This document shows, in pieces, positions 40,997 to 49,716 of a DNA stretch of 64,000 bases. The stretch covers positions 60,534-124,533 of the forward strand of contig JAFDWB010000018.1 in NCBI GenBank assembly GCA_018268675.1, given 5' to 3'. Below the pieces are notes generated by a model. That model was not told the origin of the DNA. It searched no databases and saw nothing but the letters and a program-made list of their open reading frames with translations. The position numbers and the translations under genes were made by a program. Every line of letters starts with the position of its first letter. The stretch's first letter is position 1. The DNA comes from Actinomycetota bacterium. GTDB lineage: Bacteria > Actinomycetota > Thermoleophilia > Solirubrobacterales > 70-9.

Positions 40997-43111
40997 ATGA
41001 GATTCGCGGTCGACACCGGCGGCACGTTCACGGACCTCGTGATCGAGCACGCGGACGGCGCCTTCGAGCTGCACAAGTCGCCCACCACGCCCGACGATCC
41101 GGCCCGCGGCATCCTCGACGTGCTCGCCGTCGCGGCGGCCGCGCGCGGGGTCGAGCTGGACGCACTGTTGGCCGAGGGCGAGATGTTCCTCCACGGCACC
41201 ACCCGCGCCGTCAACGCGATCATCACCGGCAACACCGCCCGCACGGCCTTCCTGACCACCGCGGGCCACCCCGACGTGCTCGTGTTCCGCGAGGGCGGCC
41301 GCACCGACCCGTTCGACTACACGCGCCCCTACCCCGAGCCCTACGTGCCCCGCGCCCTGACCTTCGAGGTCCCCGAGCGGATCGGCGCCCAGGGCGAGGT
41401 CGTGCGCGGGCTGGAGGAGGCGCCGGTCCTCGAGACGATCGCGCGCCTGCGCGAGCTCGAGGTCGAGGCGATCGGCGTGTGCCTGCTGTGGGCGACGGTC
41501 AACCCGGCCCACGAGCTGCGCGTCGGCGAGCTGCTGGCCGAGCACCTCCCCGACGTCCCGGTGACCCTCTCGCACAAGCTCAACCCGACCCTGCGCGAGT
41601 ACCGCCGCGCCTCCTCGGCCGTCATCGACGCCTCGCTCAAGCCGCTGATGACCGACTACCTGCACGGCCTGGAGCAGCGCCTGCGCGACGCCGGCTTCGG
41701 CGGGCGGATGGTGATGGTGACCTCCAACGCCGGCGTGCTCGACGCGGCCCACGTCGCCGACGAGCCGATCCACAGCATCAACTCGGGGCCGGCGATGGCG
41801 CCGGTCGCCGGGCGCCACTTCGCCCGCGTCGACGGGGCGAGCGACACGGCGATCATCGCCGACACCGGCGGCACGACCTACGACGTCAGCCTCGTGCGCC
41901 GCGGCCGCATCCCGACGACGCGGGAGACCTGGCTCGGGGCGCCGTACTTCGGCCACATGACGGGGTTTCCGTCGGTCGACATCAAGAGCGTCGGCGCCGG
42001 CGGCGGCTCGATCGCCTGGGTCGACGACGGCAACCTGCTCCACGTCGGGCCGCGCAGCGCGAGCGCCGTCCCCGGCCCGGTCGCCTACGGTCGCGGCGGC
42101 ACCGAGCCGACGGTCACCGACGCGAGCCTGGTGCTCGGCTTCCTCGACCCGCAGTACTTCCTCGGCGGCAAGATGAAGCTCGACGTCGAGGGCGCGCGCG
42201 CCGCGATCGAGCGCCAGGTCGCGCAGCCGCTCGGGCTGGAGGTCGACGACGCGGCGGCGGCGATCCTCACGCTGGCCACCGACCAGATGGTGATGGCGAT
42301 CAAGGAGATCACGATCAACCAGGGCGTCGACCCGACCGGCGCGGTGTTGATCGGCGGCGGCGGCGCGGCCGGGCTCAACTCGGTCGCGGTCGCCGCGCAG
42401 CTAGGTTGCCCCCAGCTGATCATCCCTCAGGTCGGCGCGGTGCTGAGCGCCGCGGGGGCGCTGATGAGCGACCTGATGGCGGACCATGCGGCCACCTTCG
42501 TGGCGAGCACGGCGAGCCTCGACCGCGAGCAGGCGAACGTCGTCCTCGCCGACCTGCGCGCGCGCTGCGAGCGCTTCGCCGCCGCGGCCGGCGCGAGCGC
42601 CGCGGAGACGACGATCGAGTTCGCCTTCGAGGCGCGCTACCCGCACCAGGTGTGGGAGCTGGAGGTGCCGCTGCGGCGCGAGCGCTTCGAGGGGGCCGAG
42701 GACGTCGCCCGCTTCCGCGAGGACTTCCACGCCCTGCACCAGGACATCTTCGCCGTGCACCAACCGGAGGCGGAGGTCGAGATCCTCGGCGCCCGCGCGC
42801 GGGTCTCGTGTCGGCTGCGCGATCCCGACCTGATGCAGGTCGCGGTCGCGGCGGCCGAGGACTTGCCGGCGGACGAGCGGCGCGTGTACTTCCCGGATCA
42901 CGGGTGGGCCGACGCCCAGGTGGTTCACCTCGACGCGATGAGGTCCGATGCGAGCGTCGCCGGGCCCGCCGTGATCGAGTCGCCGTTCACCACGGTCGTC
43001 GTCGACCCGGGTGCCTCGGCACGGCGCGCCGAGAGCGGCAGCCTCGTGCTGACGATCCCGGCGGCCGCCGGCGACCTGCCGGCCGCGACGACGGCGGGGG
43101 CGGCATCGTGA
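40997..43111 (+). CDS. HyuA-type hydantoinase/oxoprolinase subunit A
   Basis: The 704-residue ASKHA-fold ATPase subunit has the phosphate-1 motif FAVDTGGTFTDLVIEH (3-18), FLHGTTRAVNAII, SHKLNPTLREYRRASSAVID in pieces, IADTGGTTYDVSLV, SVGAGGGSIAWVD and IGGGGAAGLNSVAVA. HyuA proteins phosphorylate a cyclic amide or carboxylate, and HyuB completes opening or carboxylation. It is the only HyuA seen for three HyuB copies. The stop overlaps the next GTG. N-methylhydantoin, caprolactam and 5-oxoproline are all conceivable substrates. Confidence 0.92.
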   Translation: MRFAVDTGGTFTDLVIEHADGAFELHKSPTTPDDPARGILDVLAVAAAARGVELDALLAEGEMFLHGTTRAVNAIITGNTARTAFLTTAGHPDVLVFREGGRTDPFDYTRPYPEPYVPRALTFEVPERIGAQGEVVRGLEEAPVLETIARLRELEVEAIGVCLLWATVNPAHELRVGELLAEHLPDVPVTLSHKLNPTLREYRRASSAVIDASLKPLMTDYLHGLEQRLRDAGFGGRMVMVTSNAGVLDAAHVADEPIHSINSGPAMAPVAGRHFARVDGASDTAIIADTGGTTYDVSLVRRGRIPTTRETWLGAPYFGHMTGFPSVDIKSVGAGGGSIAWVDDGNLLHVGPRSASAVPGPVAYGRGGTEPTVTDASLVLGFLDPQYFLGGKMKLDVEGARAAIERQVAQPLGLEVDDAAAAILTLATDQMVMAIKEITINQGVDPTGAVLIGGGGAAGLNSVAVAAQLGCPQLIIPQVGAVLSAAGALMSDLMADHAATFVASTASLDREQANVVLADLRARCERFAAAAGASAAETTIEFAFEARYPHQVWELEVPLRRERFEGAEDVARFREDFHALHQDIFAVHQPEAEVEILGARARVSCRLRDPDLMQVAVAAAEDLPADERRVYFPDHGWADAQVVHLDAMRSDASVAGPAVIESPFTTVVVDPGASARRAESGSLVLTIPAAAGDLPAATTAGAAS

Positions 43112-44256
43112 GCGCCGCCGGCAGGCGCGTCGTCGTCCTCGGCGGCGCGGGCGAGGTCGGGCGCTGGGTCAGCGTCGACCTGGCGGCGTGTCCGGAGATC
43201 GGCGAGCTGGTGATCGCCGACGTGGACGGGGGGCGCGCCGACGCCCTCGCCGCGTCGATCGGCGACCCCCGGCTGCGGGCCGAGGCGGTCGATCTCGGCG
43301 AGCGCGAGCGGATGCTCGCCCTGCTCGACGGCGCCGACCTGTTGATGAACTGCACCAGCCTCGTCCTCTTCGAGCGCGTGATCGAGCTCGCGATCGAGGC
43401 ACGCGTGAACTACGCCGACCTGATCTCCGAGCCGACCGACGCGCAGCGCGAGGCGGCCGCGCGGGCCGGCATCGTCGCGATCTCGGGGTTGGGCTCCAGT
43501 CCCGGCCTCTCGAACGTGCTCGCCCACCACGCCGCCGACGATCTCGAGGAGCTGGAAGAGATCCACATCCAGGGTGTCACCTGGCGGGCGATCGCCCCGT
43601 CGCCGGGCCTGCTCGACACGATCCTCTGGGAGCTGGCCGACGACGCGCCGACCCGCCAGTACTTCCAGAACGGGCGCTGGCACCGGGCGGCCGCCTTCGA
43701 CGGCTCGCGCGAGGCGACGTTCCCCGAGCCGGTGGGCCGCCACCAGGTCTATTTCGTCTCCCACACGGAGACGGCGACGCTGCCGCGCCACTTCCCGCAG
43801 CTCAAGTTCTGCGGCGTGCGGGTGAGCTGGCCGCAGGAGCTGATGGACGATGTGCGGGTGCTGAACAAGTACGGGCTGCTCGACAAGGCTCCGCTGCCGG
43901 ACGCAGGTGGCGTGACGGCCTACGAGGCCACCCGCGCGGCGATCTGGGCGCGCCATGGCGGCCGGCGCAGCGAACCCTGCATCCTCTTCACCCAGGTGGA
44001 GGCGATCGGCAGGCGTGGCGGGGGCTCGGTGCGCCGGGTCTACGACCTCACGCACCCGGTCGAGTGGCGCCAGGACGCGACCGGCCGCCAGACCGGGATC
44101 TGCGCCGGGGTCGGTGCGCAGCTGATCGCGCGCCACGGCGTCGCCGAGGCCGGATTCGTCGACCCGGAGGCCTACTTCGACCCGGTCGAGTTCATCGAGG
44201 AGCTGCGCGGGCGGGGGACGCTGACGCTGACCTGGCGCGACGAGGAGATCGCATGA
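43108..44256 (+). CDS. Saccharopine dehydrogenase-like NAD(P)-binding protein, copy 2
   Basis: The 382-residue protein has Rossmann motif VVVLGGAGEVGRWVSVDLA (about 8-26), DLLMNCTSLVLFERVIELA and SGLGSSPGLSNVLAHH, parallel to GPGLNGLLGRHG in copy 1. The start is GTG in GTGA after hyuA and the stop overlaps hyuB by ATGA, so the three are translated together. A reductase or dehydrogenase acting on the product of the HyuAB reaction is the natural inference; the reaction is unknown. Confidence 0.8.
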   Translation: MSAAGRRVVVLGGAGEVGRWVSVDLAACPEIGELVIADVDGGRADALAASIGDPRLRAEAVDLGERERMLALLDGADLLMNCTSLVLFERVIELAIEARVNYADLISEPTDAQREAAARAGIVAISGLGSSPGLSNVLAHHAADDLEELEEIHIQGVTWRAIAPSPGLLDTILWELADDAPTRQYFQNGRWHRAAAFDGSREATFPEPVGRHQVYFVSHTETATLPRHFPQLKFCGVRVSWPQELMDDVRVLNKYGLLDKAPLPDAGGVTAYEATRAAIWARHGGRRSEPCILFTQVEAIGRRGGGSVRRVYDLTHPVEWRQDATGRQTGICAGVGAQLIARHGVAEAGFVDPEAYFDPVEFIEELRGRGTLTLTWRDEEIA

Positions 44257-46079
44257 CCGCCGGCTCGGTAGCCGTGCCGGCCGTCGACCCGGTCCGCCTC
44301 GCGGTGATCACCAACCGCATGGAGTCGATCGTCCGGGCGATGTCGAACACGCTCTTCCGCACCGCGCGCTCCGGGGTGATCAACACCGGCCGCGACTTCT
44401 CGGCCTGCATCGTCACCCGCGAGGACGAGCTGCTGGCGGCGGCGGAGAGCCTGCCGATCCACGTGCTCTCGGGGCCGGACCTGGTGGCGCGCTACATGAA
44501 GCGGGTCCATCCCGATCTCCGCGCCGGCGACGCGTTCCTCCACAACTCGCCCTACGAGGGCAACTCGCACGCGGCCGACCACTGCCTCGTCGCGCCGGTC
44601 GTGGACGCCGAGGGCGAGCACCACTTCACCGTCCTCGTCAAGGCGCACCTGGCGGATGCCGGAAACTCGCGGCCGACCTCGATGATGATGCGCGCCCGCG
44701 ACGTCTACCAGGAGGGCGCCCTGATCTTCCCCTGCGTGAAGGTGCAGGAGGACTACGAGCACGTCGAGGACGTGCTGCGGATGTGCCGGGCGCGCATCCG
44801 CGTGCCGGAAATGTGGTGGGGCGACTACCTGGCGATGCTGGGAGCGGTGCGGGTCGCCGAGCGCGAGCTGCTGGCGCTCGGCGACGAGCTCGGCTGGGAC
44901 GCGCTGCACCGTTACACGCGCGACTGGTTCGACTACAGCGAACGGCGCATGGAGAGCGCGATCCGGCGCCTGCCCAGCGGCACGCGCACCGCCTGCACCG
45001 CGCACGACCCGATGCCGGTGGCCGGCGCCGAGCACGGCGTGCCGATCGCGGCGACGGTGACGGTCGACGCCGAGGCGGCGCGGATCGAGGTCGACCTGCG
45101 CGACAACGGCGACTGCGTCGCCGCCGGCATCAACACGACCGAGGCGACCGCCCGCACCGCGGCGATGATCGGCGTCCTCAACAGCCTCGGCAGTGAGGTG
45201 CCGGTCAACGGTGGCAGCTTCCGCCGGCTGCAGGTCGACCTGCGTGTCAACTGCGTGGCCGGGATCCCCCTCCACCCGTTCAGCTGCTCGGTCGCGACGA
45301 CCGGGATCCCGGAGCGGATCGCGGGCGCCGTCCAGCTCGCGCTCTCCCAGCTCGGCCCCGACATCGGCATGGCGGAGGCGGGGGGCATGCTGCCCGCCTC
45401 GACCTCGGTGGTCTCCGGCGGCGATCCGCGCCGTGGCGGCGCCCCGTTCATCGACTTCCTCTGCTTCGGCATCACCGGCGGCCCGGGCCACCCGCGCGGC
45501 GACGCCTGGCTGAACTTCGCGGGCGGCTGCCTCGGCATGAACGCGCGCGACAGCGTCGAGGTGGCGGAGCTGCTCCACCCGCTGCGCATCGAGTGCAACC
45601 GCATCGTCCCCGACACCGAGGGCGCCGGTCGCCACCGCGGCGCGCCGTCGAACCAGGTCGAGTACACGCCGGTCGGCGCCACCCTGGAGTTCATCTGGTC
45701 GGGGGAGGGGACCACGAATCCGGCCGCCGGGGCCCGCGGCGGCGGGGCAGGCGCGCGGGGGGCGCAGCGCAAGCGCGGGCCCGACGGCGCCGAGGTCGAG
45801 CTGGACGCGTTCGAGTCGACCACCCTGGCGCCCGGCGAGACCCTGGTGTCCTTCTCCGCGGGCGGCGGCGGGTACGGTCGATCCACCGAGCGCGACCCGG
45901 AGGCCGTGCGCAAGGACGTCCGCGAAGGCTACGTGAGCCGCGCGCGGGCGGCCGAGGTCTACGGTGTCGTCCTCGACGCGGCGGGGGCGATCGACCCGGC
46001 GGCGACCGCGTCGCGGCGGGCCGATCTCCTCCAGGCGGCGGCCGCCGCGGACGGATTCGCCGGGAGCCCCGTCAGGTGA
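44253..46079 (+). CDS. HyuB-type hydantoinase/oxoprolinase subunit B, copy 2
   Basis: The 608-residue paralogue of the genes at 35748 and 54525 shares LAVITNRMESIVRAM, HNSPYEGNSHAADHC, KAHLADAGNS, RIRVPEMWWGD, INTTEATARTAAM, VNGGSFRRLQV and FSAGGGGYG. It lies two genes downstream of hyuA with overlaps throughout, so it is the most likely partner of that HyuA. Its GTGA junction to the Mo large-subunit gene is striking, because it couples an ATP-dependent ring-opening enzyme to a hydroxylase. Confidence 0.9.
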   Translation: MTAGSVAVPAVDPVRLAVITNRMESIVRAMSNTLFRTARSGVINTGRDFSACIVTREDELLAAAESLPIHVLSGPDLVARYMKRVHPDLRAGDAFLHNSPYEGNSHAADHCLVAPVVDAEGEHHFTVLVKAHLADAGNSRPTSMMMRARDVYQEGALIFPCVKVQEDYEHVEDVLRMCRARIRVPEMWWGDYLAMLGAVRVAERELLALGDELGWDALHRYTRDWFDYSERRMESAIRRLPSGTRTACTAHDPMPVAGAEHGVPIAATVTVDAEAARIEVDLRDNGDCVAAGINTTEATARTAAMIGVLNSLGSEVPVNGGSFRRLQVDLRVNCVAGIPLHPFSCSVATTGIPERIAGAVQLALSQLGPDIGMAEAGGMLPASTSVVSGGDPRRGGAPFIDFLCFGITGGPGHPRGDAWLNFAGGCLGMNARDSVEVAELLHPLRIECNRIVPDTEGAGRHRGAPSNQVEYTPVGATLEFIWSGEGTTNPAAGARGGGAGARGAQRKRGPDGAEVELDAFESTTLAPGETLVSFSAGGGGYGRSTERDPEAVRKDVREGYVSRARAAEVYGVVLDAAGAIDPAATASRRADLLQAAAAADGFAGSPVR

Positions 46080-48490
46080 GCGTCGGCGAGGGCATCCGGC
46101 CGGGGCCGGCGCAGTACGTCGGCGCCCGCGTGCTGCGGGTCGAGGATCCCCGCTTCCTGCGCGGCGAGGCCCGGTACGTCGACGACCTCGAGCTGCCGCG
46201 GATGCTCCACGCGGCGTTCGTCCGCAGCCCGCACGCGCACGCGCGGATCCTGTCGATGGACCTGGAGGCGGCTCGCGCCCTGGAGGGGGTCGTCGGGGTC
46301 TGGTCGGGGGCCGACCTGGCCGCGCACGTCGGCCCGCTGGTGCGCCTGCCGTACCGCCCGGAGATGGCCGAGACGCGCCAGCAGCCGCTGCCGACCGACC
46401 GCGTGCGGCACGTCGGTGAGGCGGTCGCGGTCGTCGTCGCCACCTCGCGCTACGTCGCCGAGGACGCCGTCCAGCTGGTCGGGGTCGAGTGGGAGCAGCT
46501 GACCGCCGTGCTCGACGGCGAGGCCGCGCTGGCCGACGGCGCGCCCCAGCTCGAGGAGGGCGTGCCGAACAACAACGTCGCCCACATCGAGCTCGAGGCG
46601 GGCGAGGCCGACCGCGTGTTCGCCGCCGCCGCCCACGTCTTCCGCAAGCGCTTCTACACCCACCGCTACGCGGCGATGCCGCTCGAGACTCGCGGTATCG
46701 TCGCCGAGTGGGACCGCGGCATGCAACAGCTCACCGTCTGGATCTCCAACCAGTTCCCGCACGTGACCCGCACCGCGCTGGCCGGGCCGCTCGGGCTCGA
46801 GGAGCAGCAGATCTCGATCGCGACGCCGGCGGTGGGCGGCGGCTTCGGCCAGAAGGCGGGGATCTTCCCCGAGGACCTGGTGATCCCGGCGCTGGCGAAG
46901 CTGATCGGCCGGCCGGTCAAGTGGATCGAGGATCGCTACGAGAACATCGCCGCCAGCAGCCACTCGAAGGAGCTGACCTCGGAGGTCGAGCTGGCGGTCG
47001 CCGCCGACGGCGAGTTCCTCGCGATCCGCGGGCGCTTCGTCGGCGACGGCGGCGGCTACTCCGGCTATCCCTTCACGACCCTGGTCGACCCGCTCTGCGC
47101 GGCGGGGCTGATCTACAACCACTACGCGATCGAGCACGCCAGCGCGGAGCTCGACGGGCCGCTGACGAACAAGTGCCCGACCGGCGCCTACCGCGGAGTG
47201 GGCTGGACCCCCGGCCACACCGCCCGCGAGGTGCTGATCGACGAGGTCGCGCGGGCGCTCGACCTCGACCCCGTCCAGCTGCGGATCGACAACTGCATCC
47301 CGCCCGAGCCCTACGCGGCGCCGTTCGGCCAGACCTTCGACGGCGGCAGCTACGCGGCCTCCCTGGAACTCGCGCGCGAGGTGGTCGACTACGAGGCCTT
47401 CCGCGCCCGCCAGGGCGAGCTGCGCGCCGAGGGTCGCTACATCGGGATCGGCTTCAGCCCCTACATCGAGCCGTCCGGCTTCTCCTCGCAGATGAGCAAA
47501 GCCAACGGCTTCGTCAGCGCCTACTTCGACACCGCCTCGGTGACGATGGAGCCGAACGGCACGGTCACCGTCACCACCGGGCTGCAGTCGCACGGCCAGG
47601 GGCACGAGACGTCGTTCGCCCAGGTGGCGGCAGACCAGCTCGGCGTGCGGGTCGAGGACGTGCGCGTGGTCGAGGGCGACACCCGCACCTCGGCCTTCGG
47701 GATGGGCACGTACGCGAGCCGCAGCGCGGTGATCGGCGCGGGGACGATCACCACCGCCGCGCGCGAGGTGCGGGCGAAGCTGCTGGCGCTGGCGGCCGAC
47801 CGGCTGGAGGCGAGCGCCCAGGACATCGAGCTGCGCGGCGGTGACGCGTTCGTGCGCGGCGCCCCGCAGATGGGCGTCCCGATCGCCGAGCTGGCGGCGT
47901 CCGTGTACTGGATGGGGGTCGAGCCGCCCGACGGGGTCGAGGACCTCGCGCTCAGCGCGACGCGCTCCTACGATCCCGGCGAGACCTACAGCAACGGCAC
48001 CGTCGCCGTCGCGGTCGAGGTCGACGTCGAGACCGGCGTGGTCGAGCTGCAGCGGATCGTCGCGATCGAGGACTGCGGCACGATGCTGAACCCGATGATC
48101 GTCGAGGGCCAGGTGGCCGGCGCGGTGGCGCAGGGCATCGGCGGGGCGCTCTACGAGGAGATCCTCTACGCCGACGACGGTCAGCTGCTGTCGGCCAGCC
48201 TGATGGATTACCTGTACCCCTCCTCGATGGAGGTGCCGGCGATGGAGCTCCACCACATCGAGACGCCCTCTCCGGTCAGCGAGGGCGGCGTCAAGGGGAT
48301 GGGCGAGGCGGGATCGATCGCGACCCCGGCGGCGATCGTCAACGCGGTCGCCGACGCCCTGTCGCCGTTCGGGGTGACGATCGACCGCACGCCGCTCGGG
48401 CCGAGCCGAGTACTTGATCTTCTGCGTCAGACAAATGCACACCGTGGCGGCTCGGCTTCTAACGATCCGCCCGTTGTGAGCGCCCCTTAG
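46076..48490 (+). CDS. Mo hydroxylase 3, molybdopterin-binding large subunit (separated from its small subunits)
   Basis: The 804-residue xanthine dehydrogenase/CoxL-family subunit has VLRVEDPRFLRGEARYVDD, GGGFGQKAG, SHGQGHETSFAQVAADQLG and GGVKGMGEAG with catalytic Glu about 744. The CO-dehydrogenase loop is replaced by GAYRGVGWT. The C-terminus is extended by about 20 polar residues. The start is GTG in GTGA after hyuB. No FAD or FeS gene is adjacent; the set at 31899-33292, which lacks a large subunit, is the probable partner 13 kb away. Confidence 0.92.
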   Translation: MSVGEGIRPGPAQYVGARVLRVEDPRFLRGEARYVDDLELPRMLHAAFVRSPHAHARILSMDLEAARALEGVVGVWSGADLAAHVGPLVRLPYRPEMAETRQQPLPTDRVRHVGEAVAVVVATSRYVAEDAVQLVGVEWEQLTAVLDGEAALADGAPQLEEGVPNNNVAHIELEAGEADRVFAAAAHVFRKRFYTHRYAAMPLETRGIVAEWDRGMQQLTVWISNQFPHVTRTALAGPLGLEEQQISIATPAVGGGFGQKAGIFPEDLVIPALAKLIGRPVKWIEDRYENIAASSHSKELTSEVELAVAADGEFLAIRGRFVGDGGGYSGYPFTTLVDPLCAAGLIYNHYAIEHASAELDGPLTNKCPTGAYRGVGWTPGHTAREVLIDEVARALDLDPVQLRIDNCIPPEPYAAPFGQTFDGGSYAASLELAREVVDYEAFRARQGELRAEGRYIGIGFSPYIEPSGFSSQMSKANGFVSAYFDTASVTMEPNGTVTVTTGLQSHGQGHETSFAQVAADQLGVRVEDVRVVEGDTRTSAFGMGTYASRSAVIGAGTITTAAREVRAKLLALAADRLEASAQDIELRGGDAFVRGAPQMGVPIAELAASVYWMGVEPPDGVEDLALSATRSYDPGETYSNGTVAVAVEVDVETGVVELQRIVAIEDCGTMLNPMIVEGQVAGAVAQGIGGALYEEILYADDGQLLSASLMDYLYPSSMEVPAMELHHIETPSPVSEGGVKGMGEAGSIATPAAIVNAVADALSPFGVTIDRTPLGPSRVLDLLRQTNAHRGGSASNDPPVVSAP

Positions 48491-48503
48491 TGGCAAATAC
48501 GGT
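48474..48503 (+). promoter_or_regulatory. Putative promoter of the BMP-type importer operon
   Basis: TTGTGA (48474-48479), an 18-base gap and TACGGT (48498-48503) resemble a housekeeping promoter. It overlaps the end of the Mo large-subunit gene. A leader of roughly 45 bases would end in AGGAGAGGAGAGACG before the ATG at 48557. Confidence 0.5.
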
Positions 48504-48556
48504 GCAGAAGTAATTTCGGAGCACCGCAGGTCTGGTGCGACAGGAGAGGAGAGACG

Positions 48557-49702
48557 ATGCGTCGACTGACGATCGGGATGGCCGCTGCCGTGGCGTGCCT
48601 CGGCTTTGTGGTGGCCGGTTGTGGTGGTTCGAGCGGATCAAGCGACTCGACCAACACCGCGAGCACCGGTGGTAGCTCCAAGCAGGCGATGACGGTCGCG
48701 GTGATGACCCCGGCCAGCTTCGCCGATGACGGTTACGCGCAGTTCAACCTGGAAGCGCTCGAAGCGGCGATCAAGAATGTCGAACCGGGTTCCTTCAAGG
48801 TACAGAAAGTCGAAAACGTGCCGTACACGGATCAGCTGACGCAGACCGCGCAGCAGCTCTTCGCCCAAGGCGCCAACGTCGTGCTCGACGCGAACGCCGC
48901 CGGCGAACTGTTCTACGAAGCCTGCAAAGAAGCCAGTGGCAAGGCGTGCTTCGAGGAGTACGGCCCGATCGGCGTCCCGGTGCCCGAAAACACGATCAAC
49001 TTCGCCTACGAGGAGTCGGCGCTCTACTACCTCGAGGGCGTCGCCGGCGGGATGCTCACGAAAACGGGCACGCTCGGCTTCATCTCCAGCTTCAAGCTGG
49101 CCGCCAGCACCACCAACCTGAACGCGTTCGCGCTCGGGTGCCAATCGGTGAAACCCGGGTGCACCGTCCGCAACGTCTACATCAACAGCTTCAACGACCC
49201 GCCGAAAGCGGTCGAAGCGGCGAAGACCCTGATCAGCGCCGGCGCCGACGTGATCTCGCACGACCTCGACGAGCCCTCCGGCATCAAGACGGCCGCCGCG
49301 GAAGGTGCCTGGGTCTTCGGCACCTACCAGAACCAGGCGAGCATCATCGGTAACAAATGGGTCTCCGGCACCAACTACACGCCGTCGGCCACCGCGGTCC
49401 TGACCGCCCAGCTCAAGGCTGTGCGGGAAGGGACGTTCAAACGGGTCGCCACCCGCATGTACGGGCCCGGCAAGGGCATCGACAGCGAACTGCAGCCGTG
49501 GGGTGAAGCCGTCCCGACCGAAGTGAAAGAAAAGGTCGACGCGCTGTACAAGAAAATGCAGGCCGGCTGGAGTCCGTTCCAAGGCCCGATCACCGACGTG
49601 AACGGCAAGGTCCGCGTCCCGGCCGGCAAATCGCTCGACCCGCGCGGCGATTTCGTCTACCAGGGCTGGAACTGGTTCGTGAAGGGCGTCATCGGCGGCT
49701 AG
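48557..49702 (+). CDS. BMP-family (PnrA-like) substrate-binding lipoprotein
   Basis: The 381-residue lipoprotein has a basic start MRRLTIG, a hydrophobic core and lipobox VVAGC with C22, then a Ser/Thr/Gly linker. The mature part (VAVMTPASFADDGYAQFN, GANVVLDANAAGELFYEAC, YYLEGVAGGMLTKTGTLGFI) matches the BMP/PnrA group that binds nucleosides or purine-like molecules. A very strong ribosome site (AGGAGAGGAGAGACG) precedes the ATG. Glu is mostly GAA and Lys often AAA, unlike the neighbours, as in the other binding-protein gene at 4300. ATPase and permeases follow. Confidence 0.92.
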   Translation: MRRLTIGMAAAVACLGFVVAGCGGSSGSSDSTNTASTGGSSKQAMTVAVMTPASFADDGYAQFNLEALEAAIKNVEPGSFKVQKVENVPYTDQLTQTAQQLFAQGANVVLDANAAGELFYEACKEASGKACFEEYGPIGVPVPENTINFAYEESALYYLEGVAGGMLTKTGTLGFISSFKLAASTTNLNAFALGCQSVKPGCTVRNVYINSFNDPPKAVEAAKTLISAGADVISHDLDEPSGIKTAAAEGAWVFGTYQNQASIIGNKWVSGTNYTPSATAVLTAQLKAVREGTFKRVATRMYGPGKGIDSELQPWGEAVPTEVKEKVDALYKKMQAGWSPFQGPITDVNGKVRVPAGKSLDPRGDFVYQGWNWFVKGVIGG

Positions 49703-49716
49703 GCCGTCGCCCGACG

